Assembly: GCF_016863395.1 (NCBI RefSeq) | Contig: NZ_BOOU01000065.1 | Span: 1-64,000 of the forward strand | Direction: 5' to 3' | Source: Sphaerisporangium rufum | GTDB lineage: Bacteria; Actinomycetota; Actinomycetes; Streptosporangiales; Streptosporangiaceae | Length of the DNA stretch: 64,000 bases | The notes under the pieces: model-generated | What the model saw: only the letters and a program-made list of their open reading frames with translations | The model's database searches: none | Told to the model about the DNA's origin: nothing | Made by a program: the position numbers and the translations under genes | Shown here: piece after piece, positions 41,240 through 51,114 of the stretch | Numbering within the stretch: the first letter of the stretch is position 1 | How the letters are laid out: each line of letters opens with the position of its first letter

Positions 41240-42037
41240 TCAGCGGCTCGCCGCGGCGCGAGCCAGCGCGTGACCGGTGAACGCCGCCGGGTACGGCGAC
41301 CGGGCGACCGCCTCCGCCTCGGTGATCTCCCCGGCCCGCACCGCCCGGCACAGCTCCGCCACCGCCGCCAGCTCGGCACGCTGCCCGGCCACGAACGCCG
41401 CGTCCACCGGATCGCCGTGCCCGGGCACCACGATGCGCGGGCCGGCGGCGAGGATCTCCCCCACCGCGTCCGGCCACCGCTCGGGGAAGGAGTCCTCGAA
41501 GGCGGGCGGCGCCCCCTGCTCCACCAGGTCGCCGGCGAACACCACCCCGGCGTCCGGCACGTGCGCCACCAGGTCGTGCCCGGTGTGGCCCGGCCCCGGG
41601 TGCCACAGCAGCACCCGCCGCCCGCCGAGGTCGATCTCCGCCCGGTCCGGCACCACCCGGTCCGGCGGCACCGCCCGCGCGTCGGCCAGCCGGCCGGCCG
41701 CCGCCGCGTCTCCGGCCGACCGGTGGTACTCCATGCCGTCCGCCCGTGCCCCGCCGCCCGCGAGCTCGGCCCGGCAGCCGGGATGCCCCCACACCGGGCA
41801 CCCGCCGAACGCCGCGGTGCCGAAACAGTGGTCGAAGTGCGCGTGGGTGAGCAGCACCGACCAGGGCAGGCCGGTCAGCTCGCGCACCGCGGCCGCGAAC
41901 TCCGCGCCCTGCTCCTCGTCCGCCCCGGTGTCCACCACCAGGCACGCCCGCTCCCCCACCACCAGGCCGAGCGACAGGTCCAGCGTGGCGTGGCGCCGCA
42001 CGAAGACCCGCTCGGCCACCTCGACCCACCGCGCCAT
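41240..42037 (-). CDS. Metallo-beta-lactamase fold hydrolase
   Basis: The start ATG 42037 (MARWVEVAERVFVRRHATLD) gives 265 residues. The metal motif THAHFDHC (HxHxDH) is followed by the later ligands in HPGPGHTGHD, VVFAGDLVE and VVPGHGDPVD. The family includes beta-lactamases, glyoxalase II and lactonases. The arrangement resembles quinoprotein-relay SoxH-like or general MBL hydrolases, and the substrate is unknown. It is on the same strand as the next gene upstream with a 46-base gap. The 217-base convergent gap on its 3-prime side (41023-41239) holds nothing I can identify. Confidence 0.88.
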   Translation of the reverse strand: MARWVEVAERVFVRRHATLDLSLGLVVGERACLVVDTGADEEQGAEFAAAVRELTGLPWSVLLTHAHFDHCFGTAAFGGCPVWGHPGCRAELAGGGARADGMEYHRSAGDAAAAGRLADARAVPPDRVVPDRAEIDLGGRRVLLWHPGPGHTGHDLVAHVPDAGVVFAGDLVEQGAPPAFEDSFPERWPDAVGEILAAGPRIVVPGHGDPVDAAFVAGQRAELAAVAELCRAVRAGEITEAEAVARSPYPAAFTGHALARAAASR

Positions 42038-42083
42038 CGTCCCCGCCCCTTCGCCGCCGCCCGCCACCGACGCTAACGCACGG

Positions 42084-42734
42084 TCAGCCGGCCACGGCGG
42101 CCAGGACGCGGTGGCGCCGGGGGGTCTCGATCTCGTCGACGATGGCCACCGCCAGGTCGGCGTAGGAGAACGAGGCCGACCCGTCACCGCCGGGCAGGAC
42201 CGTGCCGTCACCGATCCGGTACCGGCCGGTGCGCGGCGCGTCGGCGTCCAGCACGACCGGCGGCGGGGCCAGCACCACCCAGTCCACCGGGGTGTCCGCC
42301 GCGCGCAGCACGTCGAGCTGTGCCGCGTGCCCGACGGAGAACTCCCGGTACTCGGCGGGGAAGCCGGGGGCGTCGTGCACCTTCACTCCCGGCGCGGTCT
42401 CCAGCGCGGTGCCGATGCCGACCAGCACCAGCCGGCCCACCCCGGCGCGCGCCAGGCCGGCGAGCAGGGCACCCGCCGCCGCGGGGAAGAACTCCCCCGC
42501 CGGCACGTCCAGCCGGGCGGCCGCGTTGACGGCCGCGTCGTGGCCCGCCGCGGCCGCGGCGACCTCATCCTCTCGGGTCACGTCCCCGGCGACCAGCGTC
42601 ACCCCCTCGGGGGCCGGGCCGTACCGGGCCGGGTCCCGCAGCACGGCCGTGACCCGGTGGCCCCGGGCGAGGGCCTCGGTGACCACGTACCGGCCGGCGC
42701 GCCCGCCGGCACCGAAGACGACGATCCTGCTCAT
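42084..42734 (-). CDS. NAD(P)-binding atypical SDR (NmrA/YwnB-like)
   Basis: The 216-residue protein begins MSRIVVFGAGGRAGRYVVTEALARGHRVTAVLRDP, a Rossmann fold with GAGGRAG in place of the usual GATG. It continues with VTLVAGDVTRED and LVLVGIG. It lacks the YxxxK catalytic pair, as many NmrA/YwnB-like proteins do, and may be a quinone reductase or redox sensor. It is divergent from an HxlR-type regulator gene with 105 bases between, the usual arrangement for HxlR-controlled NAD(P)-dependent reductases. Confidence 0.85.
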   Translation of the reverse strand: MSRIVVFGAGGRAGRYVVTEALARGHRVTAVLRDPARYGPAPEGVTLVAGDVTREDEVAAAAAGHDAAVNAAARLDVPAGEFFPAAAGALLAGLARAGVGRLVLVGIGTALETAPGVKVHDAPGFPAEYREFSVGHAAQLDVLRAADTPVDWVVLAPPPVVLDADAPRTGRYRIGDGTVLPGGDGSASFSYADLAVAIVDEIETPRRHRVLAAVAG

Positions 42735-42811
42735 CGGCAGTGCTCCGTTCGACAGGGCCGCCCGGGCGGCGGCCGCTGCCGAAGGACGCTACGGGGCACC
42801 CCCCTGGTTAC

Positions 42812-42827
42812 CGCAAAGATAGTTGCG
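42812..42827. promoter_or_regulatory. Candidate HxlR operator
   Basis: CGCAA and TTGCG are separated by six bases (CGCAAAGATAGTTGCG), flanked by TAC on the left and TA on the right. The dyad is 12 bases before the hxlR-like start and about 80 bases from the divergent reductase gene. Confidence 0.6.
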
Positions 42828-42839
42828 TACGCTGCCGTC

Positions 42840-43205
42840 GTGACACGGCCCCTCGATCCCGACATGTTCGCCGGCTGCGACGGCTCGCACGCCCCGCTGT
42901 TCCGCGTCGGCGGGAAGTGGACATGGCGGCTGATCCGCTGCCTGGAGGACGGGCCCCGGCGCTTCTCGGAGCTGCTCGTCCCGCTGCGCTACATCACCCC
43001 CAAGGTGCTCACCGAGACGCTGCGCGCCATGGAGCGCGACGGGCTGGTCGCCCGCAGCGCGCACCCCGGGATGCCGCCGCGGGTGGAGTACGAGCTGACC
43101 CCGCTCGGCCACTCGCTGCTCGACCCCATGAACGCCTGCTGCACCTGGGCCGCCGCGCACCTGCCGGCGGTACTGGCCGCCCGCGAGGCCCACGAGCCCG
43201 CCTGA
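42840..43205 (+). CDS. HxlR family winged-helix regulator
   Basis: The start GTG 42840 gives 121 residues. HxlR hallmarks are an early cysteine (FAGCDGS, Cys13), FRVGGKWTWRLIRCLEDGPRRFSEL, and TPKVLTETLRAMERDGLVAR followed by VEYELTPLG. HxlR proteins often sense aldehydes, quinones or thiol stress through that cysteine; a redox role is inferred. It is divergent from the NAD(P)-binding protein gene, its likely target. A strong bidirectional terminator follows. Confidence 0.92.
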   Translation: MTRPLDPDMFAGCDGSHAPLFRVGGKWTWRLIRCLEDGPRRFSELLVPLRYITPKVLTETLRAMERDGLVARSAHPGMPPRVEYELTPLGHSLLDPMNACCTWAAAHLPAVLAAREAHEPA

Positions 43206-43322
43206 CGGTGGCCGCCGGTCACCGGGGCACCGCCCGGCCGGGCAGGACCCGACCGGACCGGCGGGGCCCGCACCGCGGGGTACGCGCCTTCCGTGCCTGG
43301 CCGGCGTCGGCCGGGCACGCCG

Positions 43323-43359
43323 GAAGGGAGGTCCCGGAACATCTCCGGGACCTCCCTTC
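43323..43359. terminator. Strong bidirectional terminator
   Basis: GAAGGGAGGTCCCGGA pairs perfectly over 16 bp with TCCGGGACCTCCCTTC across the 5-base loop ACATC. It lies between hxlR and the convergent nrdJ gene. Confidence 0.85.
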
Positions 43360-43397
43360 TTCACGAGCCGGCCGGACCGGTGCCGCGGCCGGCGGCG

Positions 43398-46301
43398 TCA
43401 GCTGCAGCCGCTGGTGCTGCCGCAGCCCTCGCAGACGTAGCAGCTGCCCGCGGGGCGCATCTTGGTGCCGCAGGTCATGCACAGCGGCGCGTCCGCGGTG
43501 CGGCCCTGGTGGCTCTCCAGCGCGCGGGCCGACCCGTTGCGCCTGGCGGCGGGCGGCTCGGCGACGGCCGGCCCGGCCGGGCGGTCCTCCACCCGGTCCT
43601 CGGGGCGCTCCTCTACGGGAGGCTCCTCTATCGGCGCCGACTGGGCCAGTGCCGCGGTGTCGATGATCACCTCCGGCAGGGCGGCCGGGTCCTCGCCGCG
43701 CTGCTGCGCCGCCCGCTCGGCCGCCGAGAACACCCCGAGCGCGGCCCGGTCCTCGTACGGCAGGTGGTCCAGCGCCAGCCGGCGGAAGATGTAGTCCACC
43801 ACCGAGGCCGCCATCCGCACGTCCGGGTCATCGGTCATGCCGGCCGGCTCGAAGCGCATGTTGATGAACTTGCTGACGAAGGTGTCCAGCGGCACGCCGT
43901 GCTGCAGGCCGACCGAGATCGCCACCGAGAAGGCGTCCATCACGCCGGCCAGGGTGGACCCCTGCTTGGACATCTTGAGGAAGACCTCGCCGAGCCCGTC
44001 GTCGGGGTAGGAGGAGGCCGTCATGTAGCCCTTGGCGCCGCCCACCGTGAAGCGGGTGGTGGTGCTCGGCCGCTGGTTCGGCAGCCGGCGGCGGGTGGGC
44101 CGCGGCACCTCGACCACCTGGATCACCGGCTCGGCGGCGGGCGCCGGAGCCTGCACCGCGGCCTTCGCCGCCGCCTTCTCCGACGACTTGCCGGCGACCG
44201 ACAGCGGCTGGCCGACCTTGCAGTTGTCCCGGTAGACGGCCAGCGCCTTCAGGCCGAGCTTCCAGCCCTCCAGGTACACCTGCTCGATGTCCTCGACGGT
44301 GGCCGACTCCGGCAGGTTCACCGTCTTGGAGATCGCGCCGGACAGGAACGGCTGGGTGGCCGCCATCATCCGCACGTGCCCCATCGGGGCGATCGCCCGC
44401 CGGCCCATGGCGCAGTCGAACACCTCGTAGTGCTCCGGCCGCAGCCCGGGCGCGTCCATCACGTGGCCGTGCTCGCCGATGTACTCGACGATGGCCTCGA
44501 CCTGCTCGGGCTGGTAGCCCAGCCGGCGCAGCGCCCGCGGGATCGTCTGGTTGACGATCTGCATGGACCCGCCGCCGACCAGCTTCTTGAACTTCACCAG
44601 CGCCAGGTCCGGCTCGATGCCGGTGGTGTCGCAGTCCATCATCAGGCCGATGGTGCCGGTCGGCGCGAGCAGGCTGGCCTGGGCGTTGCGGTAGCCGTTC
44701 TTCTCGCCGAGGCGCAGGCACTCCTGCCACTGCCGGGTGGCCTCGGCCAGGATCGGCCGGTCCAGGGCGTCCATCGGGCGCAGCGTGTCGTTGGCCGCCG
44801 CGTGCTTGCGCATGACCCGCTTGTGCGGCTCGGCGTTGCGCTCGTACCCCTGGTAGGGCCCGACGACGGCGGCCAGCTCGGCGCTGCGCCGGTAGGAGAC
44901 GCCGGTCATCAGGCTGGTGATCGCCCCAGCCGCGGCCCGGCCGCCATCGGAGTCGTAGGCGTGCCCGGTGGCCATCAGCAGCGCGCCCAGGTTGGCGTAG
45001 CCGATGCCGAGCTGCCGGTACGCCCGGGTCGTCTCGGCGATCTTCTCGGTCGGGAAGTCGGCGAAGGTGATCGAGATGTCCATCGCGGTGATGATCAGCT
45101 CGGTCATCTTGACGAAGGCGGGCACGTCGAAGGTGTCGTCGTCGCGCAGGAACTTCAGCAGGTTGATGCTGGCCAGGTTGCACGAGGAGTTGTCCAGGTG
45201 GACGTACTCCGAGCACGGGTTGGACGCGGTGATCCGCCCGGTCTCCGGGCAGGTGTGCCAGTCGTTGATCGTGTCGTCGTACTGCACGCCGGGGTCGGCG
45301 CACTCCCAGGCGGCCTGCGCCATGGAGCGGAACAGCCCGCGCGCGTCGACCTGCTCGATGACCTCGCCGCTCAGCCGGGCGCGCAGCCCGAACGGGTCGC
45401 CCGCCTCGACCGCGCGCATGAACTCGTCGGAGACGCGCACCGAGTTGTTGGCGTTCTGGTACTGCACCGACACGATGTCCTTGCCGCCGAGGTCCATGTC
45501 GAACCCGGCGTCGCGCAGCGCGCGGATCTTGTCCTCCTCGCGCGCCTTGGTCTGGATGAACTCCTCGATGTCGGGGTGGTCGACGTCGAGCACCACCATC
45601 TTGGCGGCCCGGCGGGTGGCGCCGCCGGACTTGATGGTGCCCGCGGAGGCGTCCGCGCCGCGCATGAAGGAGACCGGGCCGCTGGCGGTGCCGCCGCTGG
45701 ACAGCAGTTCCTTGCTGGAGCGGATGCGGGACAGGTTCACCCCCGAGCCCGACCCGCCCTTGAAGATCACGCCCTCTTCCTTGTACCACTCCAGGATGGA
45801 CTCCATCTGGTCGTCCACCGACAGGATGAAACAGGCACTCACCTGATTTGGTGACATAGTGCCCACGTTGAACCAGACCGGGGAGTTGAAGCTGAAGATC
45901 TGGTGGATGAGGGCGTGCTTCAGCTCGTGGTCGAAGATCTCGGCGTCCTCGTCGGAGGCGAAGTAGCCGTTCTCCCGGCCGGTGCGGGTGTAGACGCCGA
46001 CGACCCGGTCGACCAGCTGCTTCAGGCTCGCCTCCCGCTGCGGGGTGCCGACGGCGCCGCGGAAGTACTTGGTGGTGACGATGTTGGCCGCGTTGACCGA
46101 CCAGAAGTCGGGGAACTCCACGCCGCGCTGCTCGAAGTTGACCGAGCCGTCCCGCCAGTTGGTCATGACGACGTCACGGTGCTCCCAGCGCACCTGGTCG
46201 TACGGGTGCACGCCGGGCGTGGTGTGAATGCGCTTGATCTTCAGGCCCTTGGTGGCCCGCTTGCCGCCGCGCCCCACTGAGCCACTCACCGTCTCCGTCA
46301 T
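43398..46301 (-). CDS. nrdJ: Class II (adenosylcobalamin-dependent) ribonucleotide reductase
   Basis: ATG 46301 follows GGAAGGGGAAG; the protein has 967 residues. Conserved blocks are GGSGSGVNLSRIRS, KSGGATRRAAKMVVLDVDHPD, SNPCSEYVHLDNSSCNLAS (the catalytic NPCSE site) and LLAPTGTIGLMMDCDTTG. The C-terminus carries the Cys-rich tail CMTCGTKMRPAGSCYVCEGCG, a zinc-ribbon-like end. The enzyme makes deoxyribonucleotides using coenzyme B12, without oxygen. It lies 140 bases downstream of nrdR on the same strand, so NrdR controls its own reductase. Long open frames on the other strand are shadows. Confidence 0.96.
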   Translation of the reverse strand: MTETVSGSVGRGGKRATKGLKIKRIHTTPGVHPYDQVRWEHRDVVMTNWRDGSVNFEQRGVEFPDFWSVNAANIVTTKYFRGAVGTPQREASLKQLVDRVVGVYTRTGRENGYFASDEDAEIFDHELKHALIHQIFSFNSPVWFNVGTMSPNQVSACFILSVDDQMESILEWYKEEGVIFKGGSGSGVNLSRIRSSKELLSSGGTASGPVSFMRGADASAGTIKSGGATRRAAKMVVLDVDHPDIEEFIQTKAREEDKIRALRDAGFDMDLGGKDIVSVQYQNANNSVRVSDEFMRAVEAGDPFGLRARLSGEVIEQVDARGLFRSMAQAAWECADPGVQYDDTINDWHTCPETGRITASNPCSEYVHLDNSSCNLASINLLKFLRDDDTFDVPAFVKMTELIITAMDISITFADFPTEKIAETTRAYRQLGIGYANLGALLMATGHAYDSDGGRAAAGAITSLMTGVSYRRSAELAAVVGPYQGYERNAEPHKRVMRKHAAANDTLRPMDALDRPILAEATRQWQECLRLGEKNGYRNAQASLLAPTGTIGLMMDCDTTGIEPDLALVKFKKLVGGGSMQIVNQTIPRALRRLGYQPEQVEAIVEYIGEHGHVMDAPGLRPEHYEVFDCAMGRRAIAPMGHVRMMAATQPFLSGAISKTVNLPESATVEDIEQVYLEGWKLGLKALAVYRDNCKVGQPLSVAGKSSEKAAAKAAVQAPAPAAEPVIQVVEVPRPTRRRLPNQRPSTTTRFTVGGAKGYMTASSYPDDGLGEVFLKMSKQGSTLAGVMDAFSVAISVGLQHGVPLDTFVSKFINMRFEPAGMTDDPDVRMAASVVDYIFRRLALDHLPYEDRAALGVFSAAERAAQQRGEDPAALPEVIIDTAALAQSAPIEEPPVEERPEDRVEDRPAGPAVAEPPAARRNGSARALESHQGRTADAPLCMTCGTKMRPAGSCYVCEGCGSTSGCS

Positions 46302-46441
46302 AACTTCCCCTTCCGAGACCCCTCGTGGAGCCCTCGTGTCGGACATCGCACGCGCCGCTCGCTCCCCCGGCGCCGGGGCCCAGGACGGCCGCGGCCGGCG
46401 GCCGGGGACCTGGTGGTGCAGATGTGGTCTTGTGGCGCCGG

Positions 46442-46906
46442 TCACTCGTCGTCGTCGACGGGCCGGGCCGTGCGCAGCTGCTTGATCTCTTCCTCGAAGT
46501 CGGCCAGCGTCTCGAAGCCGCGATAGACCGACGCGAAGCGCAGGTAGGCCACCTCGTCCAGCTCGCGCAGCGGGCCGAGGATCGCCAGGCCCACCTGGTG
46601 GGCGGGGATCTCGGCCGAGCCGGTGGAGCGGATGCTCTCCTCGACGCGCTGGCCGAGCTGGGCCAGGGAGTCCTCGCCGACCGGCCGGCCCTGGCAGGCG
46701 CGGCGCACGCCGGCGATCACCTTGTCCCGGGAGAACGGCTCGGTCACCCCGCTGCGCTTGCCGACCATTAACAGGACCGTCTCCTGGGTGGTGAACCGGC
46801 GCCCGCAGTCGGGGCAGGTGCGCCGGCGGCGGATGGCGGCGCCGTCCTCGGTGGAACGGCTGTCGATGACCCTGGTATCCGGATGGCGGCAGAACGGGCA
46901 ATGCAT
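46442..46906 (-). CDS. nrdR: Transcriptional repressor NrdR
   Basis: The start ATG 46906 has a perfect AAGGAGG. The 154-residue protein has an N-terminal zinc ribbon (C3, C6, C31, C34: [13 protein letters not shown] and [14 protein letters not shown]) and an ATP-cone domain (about 49-139) that senses ATP/dATP. NrdR represses ribonucleotide reductase genes by binding paired NrdR boxes when dATP is high. It is followed by nrdJ on the same strand. Two good NrdR boxes lie 258-304 bases upstream, implying a long untranslated leader. Confidence 0.96.
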   Translation of the reverse strand: MHCPFCRHPDTRVIDSRSTEDGAAIRRRRTCPDCGRRFTTQETVLLMVGKRSGVTEPFSRDKVIAGVRRACQGRPVGEDSLAQLGQRVEESIRSTGSAEIPAHQVGLAILGPLRELDEVAYLRFASVYRGFETLADFEEEIKQLRTARPVDDDE

Positions 46907-47163
46907 GTGCCGCCTCCTTTTCATCGTGATTCCCATCGGCCCCGTGAGTGGCCCGCGGAATAGGGCCGGACCGGCCGAGCATCGGCCCCGACCATGCCGT
47001 GATCCCGCGTTCCCTCGTTTCCGCGTCGCCGCGTTCCCGCGGTGCGCCGGCGCGTTTCCGGATGTCCGCGTCTCCGGTTTCGCGGGGGGCGCGCGGCCGC
47101 TTCCCGGGCATTCGGGAATATGCTCGCGCCCGCCCGGCGATTGACCGCTGAGCGTCAACGAAA

Positions 47164-47210
47164 ACACAACCTATGGTGAACCACATGGCTGTAACTACTA
47201 GATGTTGTGG
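47164..47210 (-). promoter_or_regulatory. Pair of NrdR boxes
   Basis: ACACAACCTATGGTGA (47164-47179) and, read on the minus strand, CCACAACATCTAGTAG (47195-47210) fit the actinobacterial NrdR consensus (ACAC-A-AT-T-GTGT type). Start-to-start distance is 31 bases, three helical turns, as known for functional NrdR box pairs. Confidence 0.8.
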
Positions 47211-47462
47211 TCCAACCTAGAAGCGCGGCACCCATGAACGCAAGTCGGCGCGGCCGCCGGGCCCGAACCCGCCGCCCACCAGGGACGACGGAGCCGCCTC
47301 GGCGTGTCGTGGGGCCGGCCGCCCCCGGGCGGGGGGTGTCCGGCGGCGGCCGGGCTGATCGACTTTCCGGATGTCCAGGCATAAGATCGCGGAGTCGAAC
47401 ACGATATCGATCGAACTCCCGTACGATGTGGTCCACCAGGCGTCCACCGGCTCGGGACACAA

Positions 47463-47478
47463 TCGAACAACTGTTTGA
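47463..47478 (+). promoter_or_regulatory. SOS box (LexA operator)
   Basis: TCGAACAACTGTTTGA matches the actinobacterial SOS box TCGAAC-N4-GTTCGA with one mismatch (T for C near the end). It is 110-125 bases before the lexA start, which supports autoregulation. Confidence 0.85.
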
Positions 47479-47587
47479 ATAAGATCTTGAACGACGTTAT
47501 TGTCGCGGTATGTGACATTGACTGCACCGACCGGCGGCCGGGCACGGCATGGCGGAGCGCCCCGCGGGCGCCGGCGAGGAGGAGCTT

Positions 47588-48301
47588 ATGGGCGAGCAGG
47601 AAGAGACCGGCGTGGTGGTCAGCGACCTCGCGGTGCGCAGGCGTGACTCCCTCGGGCTGACCCCGCGGCAACGCAAGATCCTTGAGGTGATCCGCGATTC
47701 CGTACAGCAGCGCGGCTACCCGCCGTCCATGCGCGAGATCGGCGAGGCGGTCCAGCTGACCAGCACCTCCAGTGTCTCCCACCAGCTGACGGCATTGCAG
47801 CGCAAGGGCTACCTGCGCCGCGACCCGCACCGGCCGCGAGCCCTTGAGGTGCGGCTGCCGGGCGAGCCGGCGCTGTGGGTGGACCCGGTGGCGCCGGGCG
47901 AGGAGGAGCCGCTGGTGAGCCGGCCGACGGCCGCCTTCGTGCCGCTGGTGGGGCGGATCGCCGCCGGCGGGCCGATCCTGGCCGAGGAGCGGGTGGAGGA
48001 CGTCTTCGCCCTGCCCAAGCAGCTGGTCGGCGAGGGCACGCTGTTCCTGCTCCAGGTGACCGGCGACTCGATGATCGACGCCGCGATCGCCGACGGCGAC
48101 TGGGTGGTGGTCCGCCAGCAGCCGGTGGCCGACAACGGTGACATCGTGGCGGCCATGATCGACGGCGAGGCCACCGTGAAGACCTTCAAGCGCAAGGACG
48201 GGCACGTCTGGCTGGTGCCGCACAACTCCGGCTACGACCCCATCCCGGGTGACGAGGCGACCGTGCTCGGCAAGGTGGTCGCGGTGCTGCGCAAGCTCTG
48301 A
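47588..48301 (+). CDS. lexA: LexA repressor
   Basis: I choose ATG 47588, preceded by GAGGAGGAG; ATG 47549 is in frame but has no binding site. The 237-residue protein has the winged helix ([20 protein letters not shown], then [19 protein letters not shown]). The self-cleavage bond A126-G127 is in GRIAAGGPI, and the catalytic pair is S161 (TGDSM) and K198 (ATVKTF). LexA represses DNA-damage genes and cuts itself when stimulated by RecA filaments. It is divergent from nrdR-nrdJ, so dNTP supply and SOS control share one intergenic region. A terminator follows. Confidence 0.96.
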   Translation: MGEQEETGVVVSDLAVRRRDSLGLTPRQRKILEVIRDSVQQRGYPPSMREIGEAVQLTSTSSVSHQLTALQRKGYLRRDPHRPRALEVRLPGEPALWVDPVAPGEEEPLVSRPTAAFVPLVGRIAAGGPILAEERVEDVFALPKQLVGEGTLFLLQVTGDSMIDAAIADGDWVVVRQQPVADNGDIVAAMIDGEATVKTFKRKDGHVWLVPHNSGYDPIPGDEATVLGKVVAVLRKL

Positions 48302-48308
48302 GCGGCGC

Positions 48309-48351
48309 GCCGAGGGCCGGCCCCCCATCCCAGGGGTGGCCGGCCCTCGGC
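48309..48351. terminator. Terminator between convergent lexA and leuS
   Basis: GCCGAGGGCCGGCC pairs perfectly over 14 bp with GGCCGGCCCTCGGC, extended inward by CCCC/GGGG past a bulged T. A short GTTTCC follows on the plus side. Confidence 0.75.
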
Positions 48352-48370
48352 GTTTCCGGCAAGCCGGGCG

Positions 48371-50839
<2,469 letters not shown>

Positions 50840-50875
50840 GTCCCTCGGATCGTCTCGGCGGCCCCGCTCGGCCAT

Positions 50876-50902
50876 AAAGAAACCCCCCGTGTCCACGAGG
50901 GG
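50876..50902 (-). terminator. Intrinsic terminator in the leuS leader (attenuator)
   Basis: On the minus strand CCCCTCGTG pairs with CACGGGGGG (nine pairs, one G-T) and is followed by TTTCTTT. It ends one to two bases before a possible leuS start and 37 bases before the preferred one. A second, stronger stem, CCGCGTCG with CGACGCGG (50906-50940) plus an inner CCGGC/GCCGG, lies just upstream and contains the leader-peptide stop codon in its loop. Confidence 0.75.
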
Positions 50903-50922
50903 CGGCCGCGTCGTCCGGCGGA

Positions 50923-50970
50923 TCAGCCGGTCCGACGCGGCTCACCAAGGAGCAGGGTCCTGCCACGCAT
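50923..50970 (-). CDS. Leucine leader peptide upstream of leuS
   Basis: The 15-codon frame reads [15 protein letters not shown], with three consecutive leucine codons (CTG CTC CTT) and its stop inside the loop of a stable hairpin. There is no ribosome binding site, but the ATG coincides with the expected transcription start of the promoter at 50977-51006, so the message would be leaderless. This is the layout of ribosome-mediated attenuation: slow translation at the Leu codons when charged tRNA-Leu is scarce should change folding downstream. The antiterminating partner structure is not obvious. Confidence 0.7.
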   Translation of the reverse strand: MRGRTLLLGEPRRTG

Positions 50971-50976
50971 AGCCCA

Positions 50977-51006
50977 AGGGTAGCGCAGCGGGCAATCGCC
51001 GGTCAT
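50977..51006 (-). promoter_or_regulatory. Promoter of the leuS leader
   Basis: On the minus strand ATGACC (51006-51001, near TTGACC) is separated by 18 bases from TACCCT (50982-50977). The -10 element ends six bases before the leader-peptide ATG, placing transcription start on its A. Confidence 0.65.
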
Positions 51007-51077
51007 ACCGTTCAGCCGCTCCCCCGGGTGGAGCGGGAAAACGGACATCACCCGACGCGAGCGACGTTAGATCCTCT

Positions 51078-51107
51078 GTGACCACTAATGTCCTTTTCGT
51101 TTACCCT
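51078..51107 (+). promoter_or_regulatory. Promoter for the proline-rich membrane protein gene
   Basis: GTGACC (51078-51083) and TACCCT (51102-51107) are 18 bases apart. The GTG at 51115 begins eight bases after the -10 element, so transcription may start on the start codon. The same -10 hexamer is used by the divergent leuS leader. Confidence 0.55.
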
Positions 51108-51114
51108 CTTCGTC

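Larger units (their letters stand above)
46907..47587. other. 681-base intergenic region between nrdR and lexA
   Basis: No convincing gene is seen here; open frames lack ribosome binding sites and conserved content. It holds the NrdR boxes (47164-47210), the SOS box (47463-47478) and the two divergent promoters. The nrdR-side leader (46980-47090) contains a degenerate direct repeat of about 32 bases built on GGAAACGCG-like words. Upstream of lexA a second patch with CGAACACGATATCGATCGAA recalls half of an SOS box but is not a full match. Confidence 0.7.

Noticed and set aside
46907-47163. Cobalamin riboswitch before nrdR-nrdJ
   Set aside because: B12-dependent NrdJ made this worth checking, but no B12 box or typical adenosylcobalamin riboswitch core was seen on the minus strand.
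47201-47480. Possible ORFs between the NrdR boxes and lexA
   Set aside because: They lack ribosome binding sites, have biased Arg/Pro composition and overlap the SOS box.
50876-51006. T-box riboswitch upstream of leuS
   Set aside because: The leader is only about 130 bases long and no T-box sequence or specifier stem-loop was found; a short Leu-rich ORF explains the layout better.
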